In this document: positions 10,600 to 21,544 of the stretch, piece after piece
Position numbering within the stretch: position 1 is the stretch's first letter
How the letters are laid out: each line of letters begins with the position of its first letter
DNA from: Aquarana catesbeiana
Lineage: Eukaryota > Chordata > Amphibia > Anura > Ranidae
Length of the DNA stretch: 64,000 bases
Reading direction: 5' to 3'
Assembly: GCF_042186555.1 (NCBI RefSeq)
Contig: NC_133325.1
Coordinates: forward strand, 670,332,640 to 670,396,639
Program-made: the position numbers and the translations under genes
Notes under the pieces: generated by a model
Databases searched by the model: none
What the model saw: only the letters and a program-made list of their open reading frames with translations
What the model was told of the DNA's origin: nothing

Positions 10600-12488
10600 A
10601 CATTAACAAACAAGATTCAGAACTTAAAGATCATCTAAGAAACTATATAGAAACTGAAGTGAAGTGTTGCCTTTAACAATGCTGATGTTTATTCCACTTC
10701 TCTTTCCTACACTGGACCGGTTAACGGGGATCTGAGTGATCAGACCTTTCCACTTACTCCTCAGCCCCTTGTTCACACATGAAGCTTATTAATTTACAGT
10801 TCCTATCTCAGCCCTAATTATCTTAGTTTAAAATGTTATGTACCTGCCTGGACAAAGCACAGGTTCTCTTTAAAAGTCATTGGACCACAGTTTCAACTAG
10901 AATACAATCCTGATTAAGTCAACTACTCCGAACAAGAATCTACATGTTAAACCAGTTTGCTCTGCTTTGCACGTGCATTAAGATATGATTCAAAAAGTTT
11001 TCATGCACACCAGTATTACGCATCACTCTAAGAAAATAATTTATGAATACACATTTTCCTATGCAAAGCTGAGCTGTTTGCACACACTTTAGTGATGCTT
11101 AAATGCCAGGAAAGCATGAAAGTAAATAAATAACATAAAGCAGTGTGTTCCCAGAGGGCGATTTTTTAAAATAAGGTGCTTGGCTAAAGCAATATGGAGG
11201 AGAAGACATTGCTTTTTATTCTTCTCTCCCTCTACTGAGATCCTGATGTTATGCCTCACCATTCTCCTCTGGCCAGCAGGGGGAGAGCTAAAGCCAAGCA
11301 AATCCTTAGACTTCTATGCAGAGTGTTGAGAATCCTGGGATCTGTAGTTTGAGACAACAGCATATAATGGGACAAATATTCCCCTTACACTATAGATCCC
11401 ACATTGTACTGTGCAGTATGAGGAGTGGAGAGATGATTATTATTAAACTGCCTGAAAAGTTCTTCCTTTTGGCACCAAAGAAGCTCTGTCCAGATATTCT
11501 CTTGAGGAGACCATACCAGCAGAGATCTGAGCCTGAGACTAGGAGTGAGGACACCCAGGGGCAGCGCAACACTGCCCACATCACAGCACCTGCACCAGTG
11601 CTCAGGAAGATTGGAGTATCCACTCACCCTTTGCTTCCCACTGCTGATCACTGGAGGCTTTTGGGAGAGACCGAAGGGCTCCCCCTTCTACAGCAAGAGG
11701 TCACCACAGCATCCCGGAGGCTGGTGAGAGGGCGACTCAGCCATTCATGATCCTGCTAACAGGGTTTGAGCCACTGAGAGCAGGATACCTAGAGTACCCA
11801 ATCAATACTGCACTCTGTACCACACTTATTCAAATCCTAGACTGCACCTATACCAACCCAATACTGCATTATACCGAACCTTTACCACATCTAAACCCCA
11901 TCTACCTTACACCTGTGCCGAGACTATACTGTACCTATACTGCATAAAGGTTAATTGGGACTGTCATTAAATGCACCACTGCTTTTAAAGGGCCCAACGA
12001 TAGCCGGCAGAAGAACATTTCAAACGACTGTCCCTTAATTATTCTGCAAGCCTACTTTGTCCCCCTTCCTCCTCTGCTACCATCCTCCTTTTCTTTTGGA
12101 CAATGCATACCATATCATTTTAGGACTAGCATCACGTGCCATAAATGAGTTCTGGCAATATAGTTCCAACACTTGGTAGATTACTTGAGATGGCCTTGCC
12201 GCTGTTTATCTTGATCTGGATGCCAAATGTCATATTATGCCTAGTTCCTACTGTTGATCACATTGTATTCTTAATTATGTTATTACCATGGTTAAGCCAT
12301 TTTATGCTTGCCTAGTTACCAACCATATTGGGTGGCAATATTTTAAGTGTGCCTATACTATTTGGTTTGGTGCCTGTCTTCTTTGATATAGCACTACCAT
12401 TGGGTACCAAGTATTACTCTCAGTGAATTGTTATGGGGGTAGTGCTACATAAGTTACCTAAAACCAAAATATTTTAATGCCAAAATAA
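10600..12488. other. Intronic DNA without recognised gene
   Basis: Mostly unique-looking sequence. A 144-codon plus-strand frame at 11316-11750 shows no recognised domain or splice context. 11990-12480 may be an old non-LTR retrotransposon 3' region, but I cannot support that. Confidence 0.4.
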
Positions 12489-12735
12489 TACAGTATCTCA
12501 CAAAAGTGAGTACACCCCTCACTTTTTTGTAAATATTTATTATATCTTTTCATGTGACAACACTAAAGAAATTACACTTTGCTACAATGTAAAGTAGTGA
12601 GTGTACCAGCTTGTATAACAGTGTAAATTTGCTGTCCCCTCAAAATAACTCAACACACAGCCATTAATGTCTAAACCGCTGGCAACAAAAGTGAGTACAC
12701 CCCTAAGTGAAAATGTCCAAATTGGGATCAAAGTG

Positions 12736-13116
12736 TCAATATTTTGTGTGGCCACCATTATTTTCCAGCACTGCCTTAACCCTCTTGGGCATGGAGTTCA
12801 CCAGAGCTTCACAGGTTTCCATTAGAGTCCTCTTCGATTCCTCTAGGACGGCATCACAGAGCTGGTGGATGTTAGAGACCTTGCACTCCTCCACCTTCCA
12901 CTTGAGGATGCCCCACAGATGCTCAATAGGGTTTAGGTCTAGAGACATGCTTGACCAGTTCATCACCTTTACCCTCAGCTTCTTTAGCAAGGCAGTGGTC
13001 GTCTTGGAGGTGTGTTTGGGGTCATTATCATGTTGGAATACTGCCCTGCGGCCCAGTCTTCGAAGGGAGGGGATCATGCTCTGCTTCAGTAAGTCACAGT
13101 ACATGTTGGCATTCAT
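12736..13116 (-). pseudogene. Tc1-like transposase, C-terminal catalytic part
   Basis: A 126-codon minus-strand frame with the second aspartate block FQHDNDPKHTSK near residue 33 and the glutamate block DLNPIEHLWGILKWKVEE near residue 64. The spacing is that of DD34E enzymes. It ends in the usual MPKRVKAVLENNGGHTKY tail. The preceding part with the first aspartate is out of frame. Confidence 0.9.
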
Positions 13117-13371
13117 GGTTCCTTCAATAAACTGTAGCTCCCCAATTCCCCAAATAGACCGCAGTGTACAGCGTATGGTCTAAGCACTGACAGGCTGACC
13201 CCCCACCCCTTCAACCTCTGCAGCAATGCTTGCAACAGTCTATTTCCCAAAGACAACCTCTGGATATGATGCTGAGTACATGCACTAAACTTTTTTGTTT
13301 GACCAAGGCGAGGCCTGTTCGGAGTGGAACCTGTCCTATTAAACCACTGTATGGTCTTGGCCAGCGTGCTG

Positions 13372-13516
13372 AAGCTCAGTTTTAGTAAATAATAAATAAA
13401 AATGCTTTTTTATTCTTCATACAAGTTTGTACTCCTCCACTTGATATAACTTTTGTGCAAGTGCCGGTAAAATCCATTTAGGGGAACCCTCTTTCTTTGT
13501 ATAAGCTCAGTTTTAG
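13372..13516 (-). mobile_element. 117-bp retrotransposed insertion with 14-bp target duplication
   Basis: The sequence AAGCTCAGTTTTAG occurs at 13372-13385 and again at 13503-13516, bracketing 117 bp (13386-13502) that do not belong to the Tc1 consensus. On the minus strand the insert ends in an A-rich tail (AATAAAAAAGCATTTTTA then TTTATTATTTA). A long duplication plus A-rich tail indicates LINE machinery. It could be a SINE or a 5'-truncated LINE end; the source family was not recognised. Confidence 0.8.
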
Positions 13517-13660
13517 GGTCATGGCAATCTTCTTATAGCCTAGGCCATCTCTATGTAGCGCAACAATTCTTTTTTTCAGATCCTCAGAGAGTTCTTTGCC
13601 ATGAGGTGCCATGTTGAGCTTCCAGTGACCAGTATGAGAGAGTGAGAGCGATAACACCAA
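13478..13660 (-). pseudogene. Tc1-like transposase, N-terminal part, interrupted
   Basis: Reading the minus strand from the ATG near 13610, the frame encodes MAPHGKELSEDLKKRIVALH and GLGYKKIAMTLKL, the first helix-turn-helix of the family. It then runs into the 117-bp insertion and is lost. Confidence 0.8.
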
Positions 13661-13987
13661 ATTTAACACACCTGCTTCCCATTCACACCTGAGACCTTGT
13701 AACACTAACGAGTCATATGACACCGGGGAGGGAAAATGGCTAATTGGGCCCAATTTAGAAATTTTCACTTAGGGGTGTACTCACTTTTGTTGCCAGCGGT
13801 TTAAACATTAATGGCTGTGTGTTGAGTTATTTTAAGAGGACAGCAAATTTACACTGTTATACAAGCTGTACACTCACTACTTTACATTGTAGCAAAGTGT
13901 AATTTCTTTATTGTTGTCACATGAAAAGATATAAAATATTTACAAAAATATGAGGGGTGTACTCACTTTTGTGAGATACTGTATATA

Positions 13988-14960
13988 CACCAATCAGCCA
14001 TAGCATTATGACCACTTATGGATAAAGTGAAAGACATAGATTATCTTGTTACAATGGCATCTAAAAGTGGGAGGAATATATTGGGCAGCAAGTGAACATG
14101 TTGTCCCTAAAGTTGAGGATTTGAGCAACTTTGATAAAATGTAATGACTAGATGACTTGGTCAGAGGAACTCCAAAACTGCAGCTCTTGTAAGAGGTTCC
14201 TGACCTGCAGTGGTACGGATCTACCAAAAGCAGTCCAAGGAAGGAAAACTAGTGAACCAGTGATAGGGTCATGGGTGGCCAAGGCTAACTGATACACATG
14301 GTGAGCGAAGCCTGGCCTATGTAGTTCTATCCAATAGAAGAGCTTACTGTAGCTCAAATTGCTAAAAAAGGTCATGCTGATTCTGATAGAAAGGAATCAG
14401 AACACACACACTGCATCAGTCTGTTGTGCATGGGGCTGCATAGCTGCAGATTGGTCAGGGTGCCCATGCTGACCAAAAACGTGTACAATGGGCACGTGAG
14501 CATCAGAACTGGACCACATCGCAATGGAAAAAAGAGGCCTGGTCTCATAAATCATGTTTTTTAATTTACATTGTGGCTGGGTGTGTGTGCGTTGCTTACC
14601 TGGCACTAGGATGTTCTGTGGAAAGAAGGCAGGTGGCCTCTTTCAGCACGATAATGAGCCCTTCCGCACTGCAAAAAGGTTCAAAAATGGCTGGAAGAAA
14701 ACACCAAGTTCGAGGTGTGTTGTGCTCCACATTCTCCAGATCTAAAATCCAATTGGGTGAAATATGCTGGAAAAACAAGCCTGATCCATGGAGGCCCCAC
14801 CTCACAACATGCAGGATTTAAAGGAACTGCTACTAACAGCTTGGTGCCAGATACCACAGCATACCTTCAGAAGTCTAGTGGTGTCCATGCTTCGATGGAT
14901 CATGTCTGCTTTGGCAGCAAAAGCGGGGGGGGGTGGCAAAAGGGGGACCTACTTATTATT
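13988..14960 (+). mobile_element. Second Tc1-like transposon, heavily decayed
   Basis: Starts CACCAATCAGCCATAGCATT, the known terminal repeat of another Tc1 family, only a few bases after the previous element. Scraps of the transposase are readable: the region around 14220 (helix-turn-helix), CTCTTTCAGCACGATAATGA near 14638 (FQ-D/H-DNE block) and TTGGTGCCAGATACCACAGC near 14840 (the C-terminal WCQIPQ block). The middle is deleted and the right terminal repeat is missing. No open frame survives. Confidence 0.82.
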
Positions 14961-14969
14961 AGCCCCTTT

Positions 14970-15990
14970 CAGTGTGAAAATCCACTTGTTTATCTTTTTG
15001 TACTGATGTGTAGCTCCGTGAAGACAGCCTATATAAGTGAATAGTTATGCACCAGCTGTAGAGACTCACCTTCCAAGCCGAGTTTGACAGGTACTCAGGG
15101 ACAGGTGCATTGTCCCTGACTCACAAGATTCGTCTGTTATCATGACTGTACCATTGCCCCCCCGTACCAGTGCTTCTTTTCACCAAGGTAACTGTGTAGA
15201 ATGTGCTCTGCTCTCTGGGAATATGAGCGTGCAGGAAACATTTGTATTTGCTTCTATTTTTATAAAGTGTTATATACAGCCATCCTTCTGTTTTTTTTCT
15301 GCCAGGAATGTCTGATCCTCATACACCAGTACAGTGTGCAAGAGGCCTTATTGCTTTTCTTTTTGAAGTTATATGGATCACCTTGTGTCATTGGAGGATA
15401 ACTGCATCCCTGATCTGGATTTTTGAAGGGCTCTTGCACATGGGCATTTAGGTACTTTTTTTTTACTGATCTGAATGCAGCCTATTGCCTGCACACAGGC
15501 ACTTAAATATCAGTAAACTAACCTAGTGTTTAGATCCAGAAGAGAACAAAACCCTAAAAAATAAGTGTTATTGGTCAGTATTTTACACATGTAAATCCCC
15601 CCCCCCCCCAAATAGTAGACTATATTATATTACTATAAACGTGTGCACTGTATGGACCATACTATTTTTTGTGCAGGAACTTTCTGCCAGGAAGAACCGA
15701 CGACGTTCATACATCAGTATTGACCCTAAGACCATGTGCAAGGACTATTCGATTGCAATTTGTCCTAAGGGCCACTCATAGTGCAAAAATAAGTGGTTTT
15801 ATTTTTTTACATGACTTGTCCCTGCATATTAGAAAAACTTGGCTGTGCGGGCGAGTCCGATATGTATCCATTTTCTTATATAGGCTGCATGCACACAGCT
15901 CCAGTAGATCACCTAGAGGGGAATGTTTTTTTTCCTCAACAAAAGTGGAGTTGCGCTTTCATTTATTTACTTAAATAAATTAATAAATGA
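14970..15990. other. Unassigned intronic stretch
   Basis: Contains a C run near 15597-15609 and T-rich tracts. No exon, RNA gene or complete repeat was recognised. Confidence 0.4.
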
Positions 15991-15999
15991 TTATCAAAG

Positions 16000-16760
16000 G
16001 CTGCTCTAAAAAGAGGTGCAGCCGCGGCCGAGAAGAGAGAGAATGACATCATCTCTCACCGCCCACCCTCACTCTCATCTCTCACTCGCAAGTGCCTGAA
16101 GCTAGTTTACCCACGCTGGGGAGAGGCTGACAGCGGTGCACCTGTAAGTACTCGGTAAAGCTAGGGGGGAAAAAAAGTGACATCCCCATCTGGTAGCAGG
16201 CAGTGTGGCAAGTGACATCCCCTCTGGTGGCAGGCAGCATGGCAAGCGACATCTCCATCTGGTGCAGGCAGCGTGGTAATAGACATACTCATCTGGTGCA
16301 GGCAGTGTGGAAAGTGACATCCTCACCTGGTGGCAGGCAGTGTGGAAAGTGACATCCTCACCTGGTGGCAGGCAGTGTGGAAAGTGACATCCTCACCTGG
16401 TGGCAGGCAGTGTGGAAAGTGACATCCTCACCTGGTGGCAGGCAGTGTGGCAAGTGACAAGCTGCATCTTGTGGCAGGTGAGAGTGGCAAGTGACACGCT
16501 CAGGGCTCCCACTGATTCTGCATTCTGATGAGTTGAACTATTTAATTTTATATTACAATGTAATAATAGAAATAATGTGCTTCAATCATCCTGCCACCAT
16601 ACCAACCATGGTGCCGGAATGATTGAAGCGCTAACACCAGCCATTGCCCTGACAAATTGCCCGCGAATTGCCTGACTCCCCCCCCCCCCCGCGTGCTGAA
16701 CCAGACAGGATAAGCCAGGTATTTCAGGTGATACGGGGGGGAGGGGGGGGGCAAATTACA
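16000..16760. repeat. Dispersed repeat copy with 35-bp minisatellite
   Basis: The tandem array at about 16176-16500 has 35-bp units (GGTGGCAGGCAGTGTGGAAA then GTGACATCCTCACCT). It is followed at 16500-16640 by a segment also found at 19919-20060, including the hairpin GCTTCAATCATCC against GGAATGATTGAAGC. This is the truncated or variant sister of the element at 18571-20410. Confidence 0.75.
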
Positions 16761-16799
16761 CAGCAAAAGCACTGTGCTATCACTCATGCTTTAAAGTAA

Positions 16800-17480
16800 C
16801 ATAATTCAAATTTTCTTTTTGGGGTTACAAACGCTTACATGCAATACACATTAAAGCACAACATAATGCACCACAAAGATTTATATGGACCTTTGGTGAA
16901 TTGGGCCAACTATCTGAAATCTTGAAGGCATCAGAAATCTAAAATTTTGGTAGAAATATCCTCAGGCCCTCCTTTGCAATAATGACCATATTTTTTAGTT
17001 CCAAATGTTTGCTTTATAGTAATGGTTTGGTGGTAAATCCATGAATCCGGACATTATGTTCCATTGTCTGTTTAGATCCTTTTAGGTTTTCAGTTTTTTT
17101 ATCACCTATCTTTTTTAACATCCAACTCACCAACTACAATATTTTACAGCTCAAAGTTTCAGAAAAAAAAACGTATTTTTTTAGAAAAATACAAAATGTA
17201 ATAACGTTTCATATGGAATCCAGTCTTCATTTTGTATTGTCACGTAAAAGTGTAGATTTTTTTTTTTTTTTTTACACGTGAGAGATTTAAATACACCTGC
17301 AAACCACCATTCAACTGTTGATCAGTATCTCTTGTTGTGGATCAGCACCCCGGGCTGCAGCACTGACCTCTACACCTACCTTGTGCCTGGCTCCAGAGAT
17401 GAAGCAGGATTTTGGGGCTGTTATTTTTCAGTAAGGTGGTAAAGTCCGCCCGTGTGAAAGAAGGTTAATAAAATCATAAT
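16800..17480. other. Intronic DNA without recognised gene
   Basis: AT-rich, with a T run near 17257-17273 and a dinucleotide TA run just before the exon donor at 17503. Nothing else is supportable. Confidence 0.4.
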
Positions 17481-17502
17481 ATAATAATATATATATATAT
17501 AC

Positions 17503-17650
17503 CTCCTTCTAAATGTTTAATAAATCCACCTTCATTAACATCAAAAATCTTCACTTCTTTCACGTATTCTTCTTTGTGCAGAAATTTTACAATATGTTCA
17601 CCAATTAACCCAGAACCGCCTGTCACCAAGTAAACCAGATCCTTGGCCAT
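17503..17650 (-). CDS. hsd3b7: HSD3B7-like 3-beta-hydroxysteroid dehydrogenase, first coding exon
   Basis: The minus-strand ATG at 17650-17648 starts MAKDLVYLVTGGSGLIGEHI. TGGSGLIG (residues 10-17) is the glycine-rich NAD-binding loop of extended SDRs. The acidic residue in VKIFDVNE (Asp37) favours NAD over NADP. The exon continues upstream as 31 nt of 5' UTR to an acceptor at 17681 (TGTTTTTCTTTTTCAG), so at least one 5' noncoding exon lies at higher coordinates. The donor is GTATAT after 17503, and the exon ends after the first base of a glycine codon, matching the exon at 10404-10559. The LVYLVTGG..GEH pattern is closer to HSD3B7 than to the steroidogenic HSD3B1/2 type, as far as memory allows. 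Confidence 0.9.
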
Positions 17651-17699
17651 GATCACAGAATAATGACTGCCTAATTCGAATCTGAAAAAGAAAAACAGA

Positions 17700-18560
17700 T
17701 TTTCACTTTTCTTAAACTTAAAGTAAAACTTTACCCATAACAACTACATAAAAATAATGTTCCTTTACAAGGAACATACATTCCATTTTAAGAATTATGC
17801 TACCACATTAGTGTGTGCTGTAAATTGCCCCCAGCTTTGTTCCTGTTTCTTCTTGCTGGAGGCTGCCTTTTTGCTGAAGCCCAGAGCCCCTGAGCAGCAG
17901 TGCTTCTTTAGGTTGTCAGCAGATCGGTTTCTAGTGGCTCTGATTTTAGGCACAGTGCCTAAAAATAGAGAGCAACTGAGCATGTGCAGAGCAGGGTGAG
18001 ACAGGATTACTGAGCTCTCCCTTTGCTTCCTACTGTGTTTTGGGAAAGGAAGTGAAGGGAAAGCACCCTAAAAAGGACAAAACAAACAAAATAAATAAAT
18101 AAATCAGACATGTCTTAACTATTCTCCATTTTATTCAAAGCTAAAAAAGTTTACATAAAATGTAACTGTCCTGTATTTTCATTAAAACTTGTTATGCCAT
18201 TTCCTTTACTCTGCAATCCTCTGTGAATTCTGAGTTGTTGTGTAAAATACATGTTTATCAACTAATCACAAGCCCATGACTCATAAAACATCAGCTTTGT
18301 TCCATCCTGTTCTGTTTGTTAATGTTCATGAATTATTTTATTTATTATTTATTTCTGTCTGCTGCTTGTCTCCAGCTTCTGCTCCTAGCATCCCCATCAA
18401 CACAAAACAATCTGTCCTTGTAATTAGGGCTACGGCTGGCGGCCATTTTGTGGTGGACCAAATTGCATTGATTTTAATAGGAGAATTCTCAAACGCTAGA
18501 GAACAAACGTTCTTCCTGTGTTGAGTCTCCTTACAGCATAGGACAAAAAAATAAATAAAT
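17700..18560. other. Region upstream of the first coding exon, no gene recognised
   Basis: Should contain intron sequence of the HSD3B-like transcript. No 5' exon or promoter could be identified by eye. Confidence 0.4.
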
Positions 18561-18899
18561 AAAAAAATATCATAGTTGCCAACAGTCCCGATTTTCCCGG
18601 GACAATCCTGATTTTGGGACCCTCGTCCCGATCGGAGGCTGTTCCGAATCGGGATTTGCCCAGGGAAAATCGGGAATGTTTGCAATTTACAGTTTTTTGG
18701 AAGCTGGCTTCAGGAAAATGGCCGCCGTGCCGCCGCTGCCGCTAGATCGCCCCCCCTTGTGTTCAGTAGAGAGGGGAAGGGGGCTTGATCTGTGCAGACA
18801 ATGAATCAGCTTCTCCTCTCGCACGGATCGGCACCTCCCCTCTCCACTGAACACACGGCGCCGGCGGCCGCTGTATGTGCTCACTGCTGGGGCCTGGGG

Positions 18900-19580
18900 G
18901 GCATTATAGGAGGGTCTGCACTGATGGAGGGGGGTCTGCTAAGGGCGTCTGCACTGATGGAGGGGGGTCTGCTGAGGGGGTCTGCACTGAGGGGGGTCTG
19001 CTCTGAGGGGGTCTGCACTGATGGAGAGGGGTCTGCTGAGGGGGTCTGCACTGAGGGGGGGTCTGCACTGATGGAGGGGGGTCTGCACTGAGGGGGTCTG
19101 CACTGAGGGGGTCTGCACTGAGGGGGTCTGCACTGATGGAGGGGGGTCTGCTCTGAGGGGGTCTGCACTGATGGAGGGGGGTCTGCACTGATGGAGGGGG
19201 TCTGCACTAAGGGGGTCTGCACTGATGGAGGGGGTCTGTTGAGGGGGTCTGCTCTGAGGGGGTCTGCACTAATGGAGGGGGGTCTGCTGAGGGGGTCTGC
19301 ACTGAGGGGGGTCTGCTCTCAGGGGGTCTGCACTGATGGAGGGGGGTCTGCTGAGGGCGTCTGCACTGATGGAGGGGGGTCTGCTCTGAGGGGGTCTGCA
19401 CTGATGGAGGGGGGTCTGCTCTGAGGGGGTCTGCACTGATGGAGGGGGTTTGCACTGATGGAGGGGGTCTGCTCTGAGGGGGTCTGCACTGATGGAGGGG
19501 GGTCTGCACTGATGGAGGGGGGTCTGTTCTGAGGGGGTCTGCACTGATGGAGGGGGGATCTGCACTGAGGGGGTCTATAC
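18900..19580. repeat. G-rich minisatellite, ~15-35-bp units
   Basis: Several dozen units of the core GGGGGTCTGCACTGATGGAG, mixed with GGGGGTCTGCTCTGA variants. Strong G/C strand asymmetry: runs of four to six G recur about every 20 bases on the plus strand. All six frames stay open for long distances, which is a repeat artefact. Confidence 0.95.
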
Positions 19581-19582
19581 TG

Positions 19583-19905
19583 ACTCTGCTGGGGGCACCT
19601 GATGCAAGGACGGACTCTGCTGGGGCCACCTGATGCAAGGAGGGACTCTGCCGGGGGCACCTGATACAAGGACAGACTCTGCTGGGAACACCTGATGCAA
19701 GGACAGACTCTGCTGGGGACACCTGATGCAAGGACAGACTCTGCTGTGGGGCACCTGATGCAAGGACGGACTCTGCTGGTGGCACCTGATGCAAGAACAG
19801 ACTCTGCTGGGGGCACCTGATGCAAGGACAGACTCTGCTGGGGGCACCTGATGCAAGGATGGACTCTGCTGGGGGCACCTGATGCAAGGATGGATTCTGC
19901 TGGTG
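19583..19905. repeat. 31-bp minisatellite, about 10 units
   Basis: Units ACTCTGCTGGGGGCACCTGA followed by TGCAAGGACGG repeat every 31 bp with point variation. Directly follows the G-rich array. Confidence 0.93.
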
Positions 19906-19995
19906 GCAGGTGACACGCTCAGGGATCCCACTGATTTGGCATTATGGTGAGTTGAATGATTTAATTTTATATTACAATGTAATAATAGAAATAAT

Positions 19996-20050
19996 GCGCT
20001 TCAATCATCCTGACACCATAACAATCATGGTTCCGGGATGATTGAAGCGC
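19996..20050. repeat. Perfect 15-bp hairpin arms
   Basis: GCGCTTCAATCATCC at 19996-20010 is exactly inverted at 20036-20050. A slightly diverged copy occurs near 16577-16631. Conserved pairing in two copies suggests a structural part of the element. Confidence 0.75.
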
Positions 20051-20467
20051 TAACACCAGGTGTTTGGAGTATCTTTATCTGCTGATTGTTAAACTTTCTA
20101 GAATACACATATTTCTATTGTTGTGTAGGATCTGGGGCTGCTCTCCCTTTATTCCTCTCTCCCCCTTTCCCTCTCCATCCCTTATTAATCTCAGACTCTA
20201 ACCACACCCCCTTTGAGCCACGCCCATTTAAGCCACGCCCACTATTCAGCATAAACCACACCCATTTTTCGGCGTAGCGCACCGCAGTTTTATTTTTTAT
20301 TGATAAGCCACGCCTACAAACGCATGCCCCCACCCTCTAATTATTATACAGCTCCGCCTACAGCCAAAAAAGTGTCCCACATATTTTTTTTGCAATGTTG
20401 CCAACTATGAAATATGTATGTATATTATATTATTATTTGTTATGTTTTTTACTTTATTTCAGAGCAG

Positions 20468-20468
<1 letters not shown>

Positions 20469-20542
<74 letters not shown>
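20469..20542. repeat. (GATA)n microsatellite
   Basis: About 18 uninterrupted GATA tetranucleotides. Confidence 0.98.
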
Positions 20543-20543
<1 letters not shown>

Positions 20544-20559
20544 CTATAGCTATATAATC

Positions 20560-21540
20560 TGCTTTGAAGTAAAAAAAAATAAATAAAAAATAAAAACTAC
20601 TGACACCACTCTCCCCTGCCCTACCAACACTGTCCACTGCCCCAACCCCCTCCCTCCAAAAAGCATTGTGAAAAAAAATTAAGAAATAAATTAAATTGTA
20701 AAAAAATCAATTATTAAAAATAAAAAAAATCTACTGACACCGTCCACGGCCACATACCACCCACCCCCTTCCCCAGAAGCACTGTGGAAAAATATTAAAA
20801 AGGTGATTTTAAAAATATTTTGCCGCGGGGGGGTTGCGGGCGCAAAACCTGAAATGAGTTTACCAACTCCCTGAAATGAGTTTTTGCAGGTTGGGATGTC
20901 TGTCTTTGCAGGTTGGGATGGCACTACCCACCCGCTCCCCCCCAGCCCGCTGCCTGCCAGTCGGTCCGGCACTTACCCTAGCTAGGTGGCGGGTTGCGGG
21001 CAGCGGCTCCGGTGTCATCTCCAGCACGGCGTTTTTTGCTGTGCGTCTCCTCTCTCCTCCTAGGTGTCCAATAAGATTGCCTGACATTTTGGCCAATTGG
21101 GAAACAGGTTTTACGACACCCGGTTCCTGATTGGCGGGGGGAAATTTAGTGTGAAAATAACACTCCCCCTCCCCATTGGAATCTATAGTCTATGTAGATC
21201 AGGGGGCTGGACACATGCATAGAGGGGTGGCGCCCATGCGCCCCTAATAGACAGGCTTCCAAAGGTGTGATATGTATTTTGTATGTGTAACATATGTGTT
21301 GTGCGCATTCTGAATATATTGACATAAGCAGGTAACAGTCCACTCACACTTAAATGGGAGATTCCCAGAACTAGTACAATAGAATTGGTAGACTCTTTGT
21401 ATGCCAATTCTAATCAAAAGGGTAATTGTTATTTGTTTACTGTCCTAGGAAACAGTTGTAAATGCTACAGCTGGTTGTACATCTCAGACATGAAATATAA
21501 ACAAAGCATATTCATCTATAGTGGGTACTTATCTCAAAAG
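20560..21540. other. Unassigned repeat-like stretch
   Basis: Two similar blocks (AAAATAAAAACTACTGACAC near 20588 and a variant near 20717) suggest a local duplication. The phrase TTTTGCAGGTTGGGATG occurs twice near 20881 and 20903. No gene recognised. Confidence 0.4.
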
Positions 21541-21544
21541 CACT

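Larger units (their letters stand above)
12491..13981 (-). mobile_element. Tc1-like transposon with ~200-bp inverted repeats
   Basis: Runs from CAGTATCTCACAAAAGTGAG to its inverse ending GAGATACTG at 13981, with TA at 12489-12490 and 13982-13983. The two terminal repeats (about 12491-12715 and 13765-13981) are clearly alignable over their whole length, including GTGAGTACACCCC and CTTTGCTACAATGTAAAGTA. The transposase is on the minus strand and is split by a small insertion at 13386-13502. Located in the first visible intron of the HSD3B-like gene. Confidence 0.93.
18571..20410. mobile_element. Non-autonomous TIR element with two minisatellites
   Basis: The left end CATAGTTGCCAACAGTCCCG and right end TTGCCAACTATG are inverted. 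Inside lie a GC-rich block, two different tandem arrays (18900-19570 and 19583-19905) and the hairpin-bearing segment shared with 16500-16640. No transposase is present. Flanks are A/T runs, so a target duplication cannot be defined. Confidence 0.7.

Noticed and set aside
10357..10638. 93-codon plus-strand frame
   Set aside because: Shadow of the minus-strand HSD3B-like exon at 10404-10559.
11316..11750. 144-codon plus-strand frame in the HSD3B-like intron
   Set aside because: No recognised domain, low-complexity composition, opposite strand to the gene.
19207..19931. Long minus-strand frames (up to 226 codons) rich in Q, P and C
   Set aside because: They come from two minisatellites; all frames stay open because the unit lacks stops.
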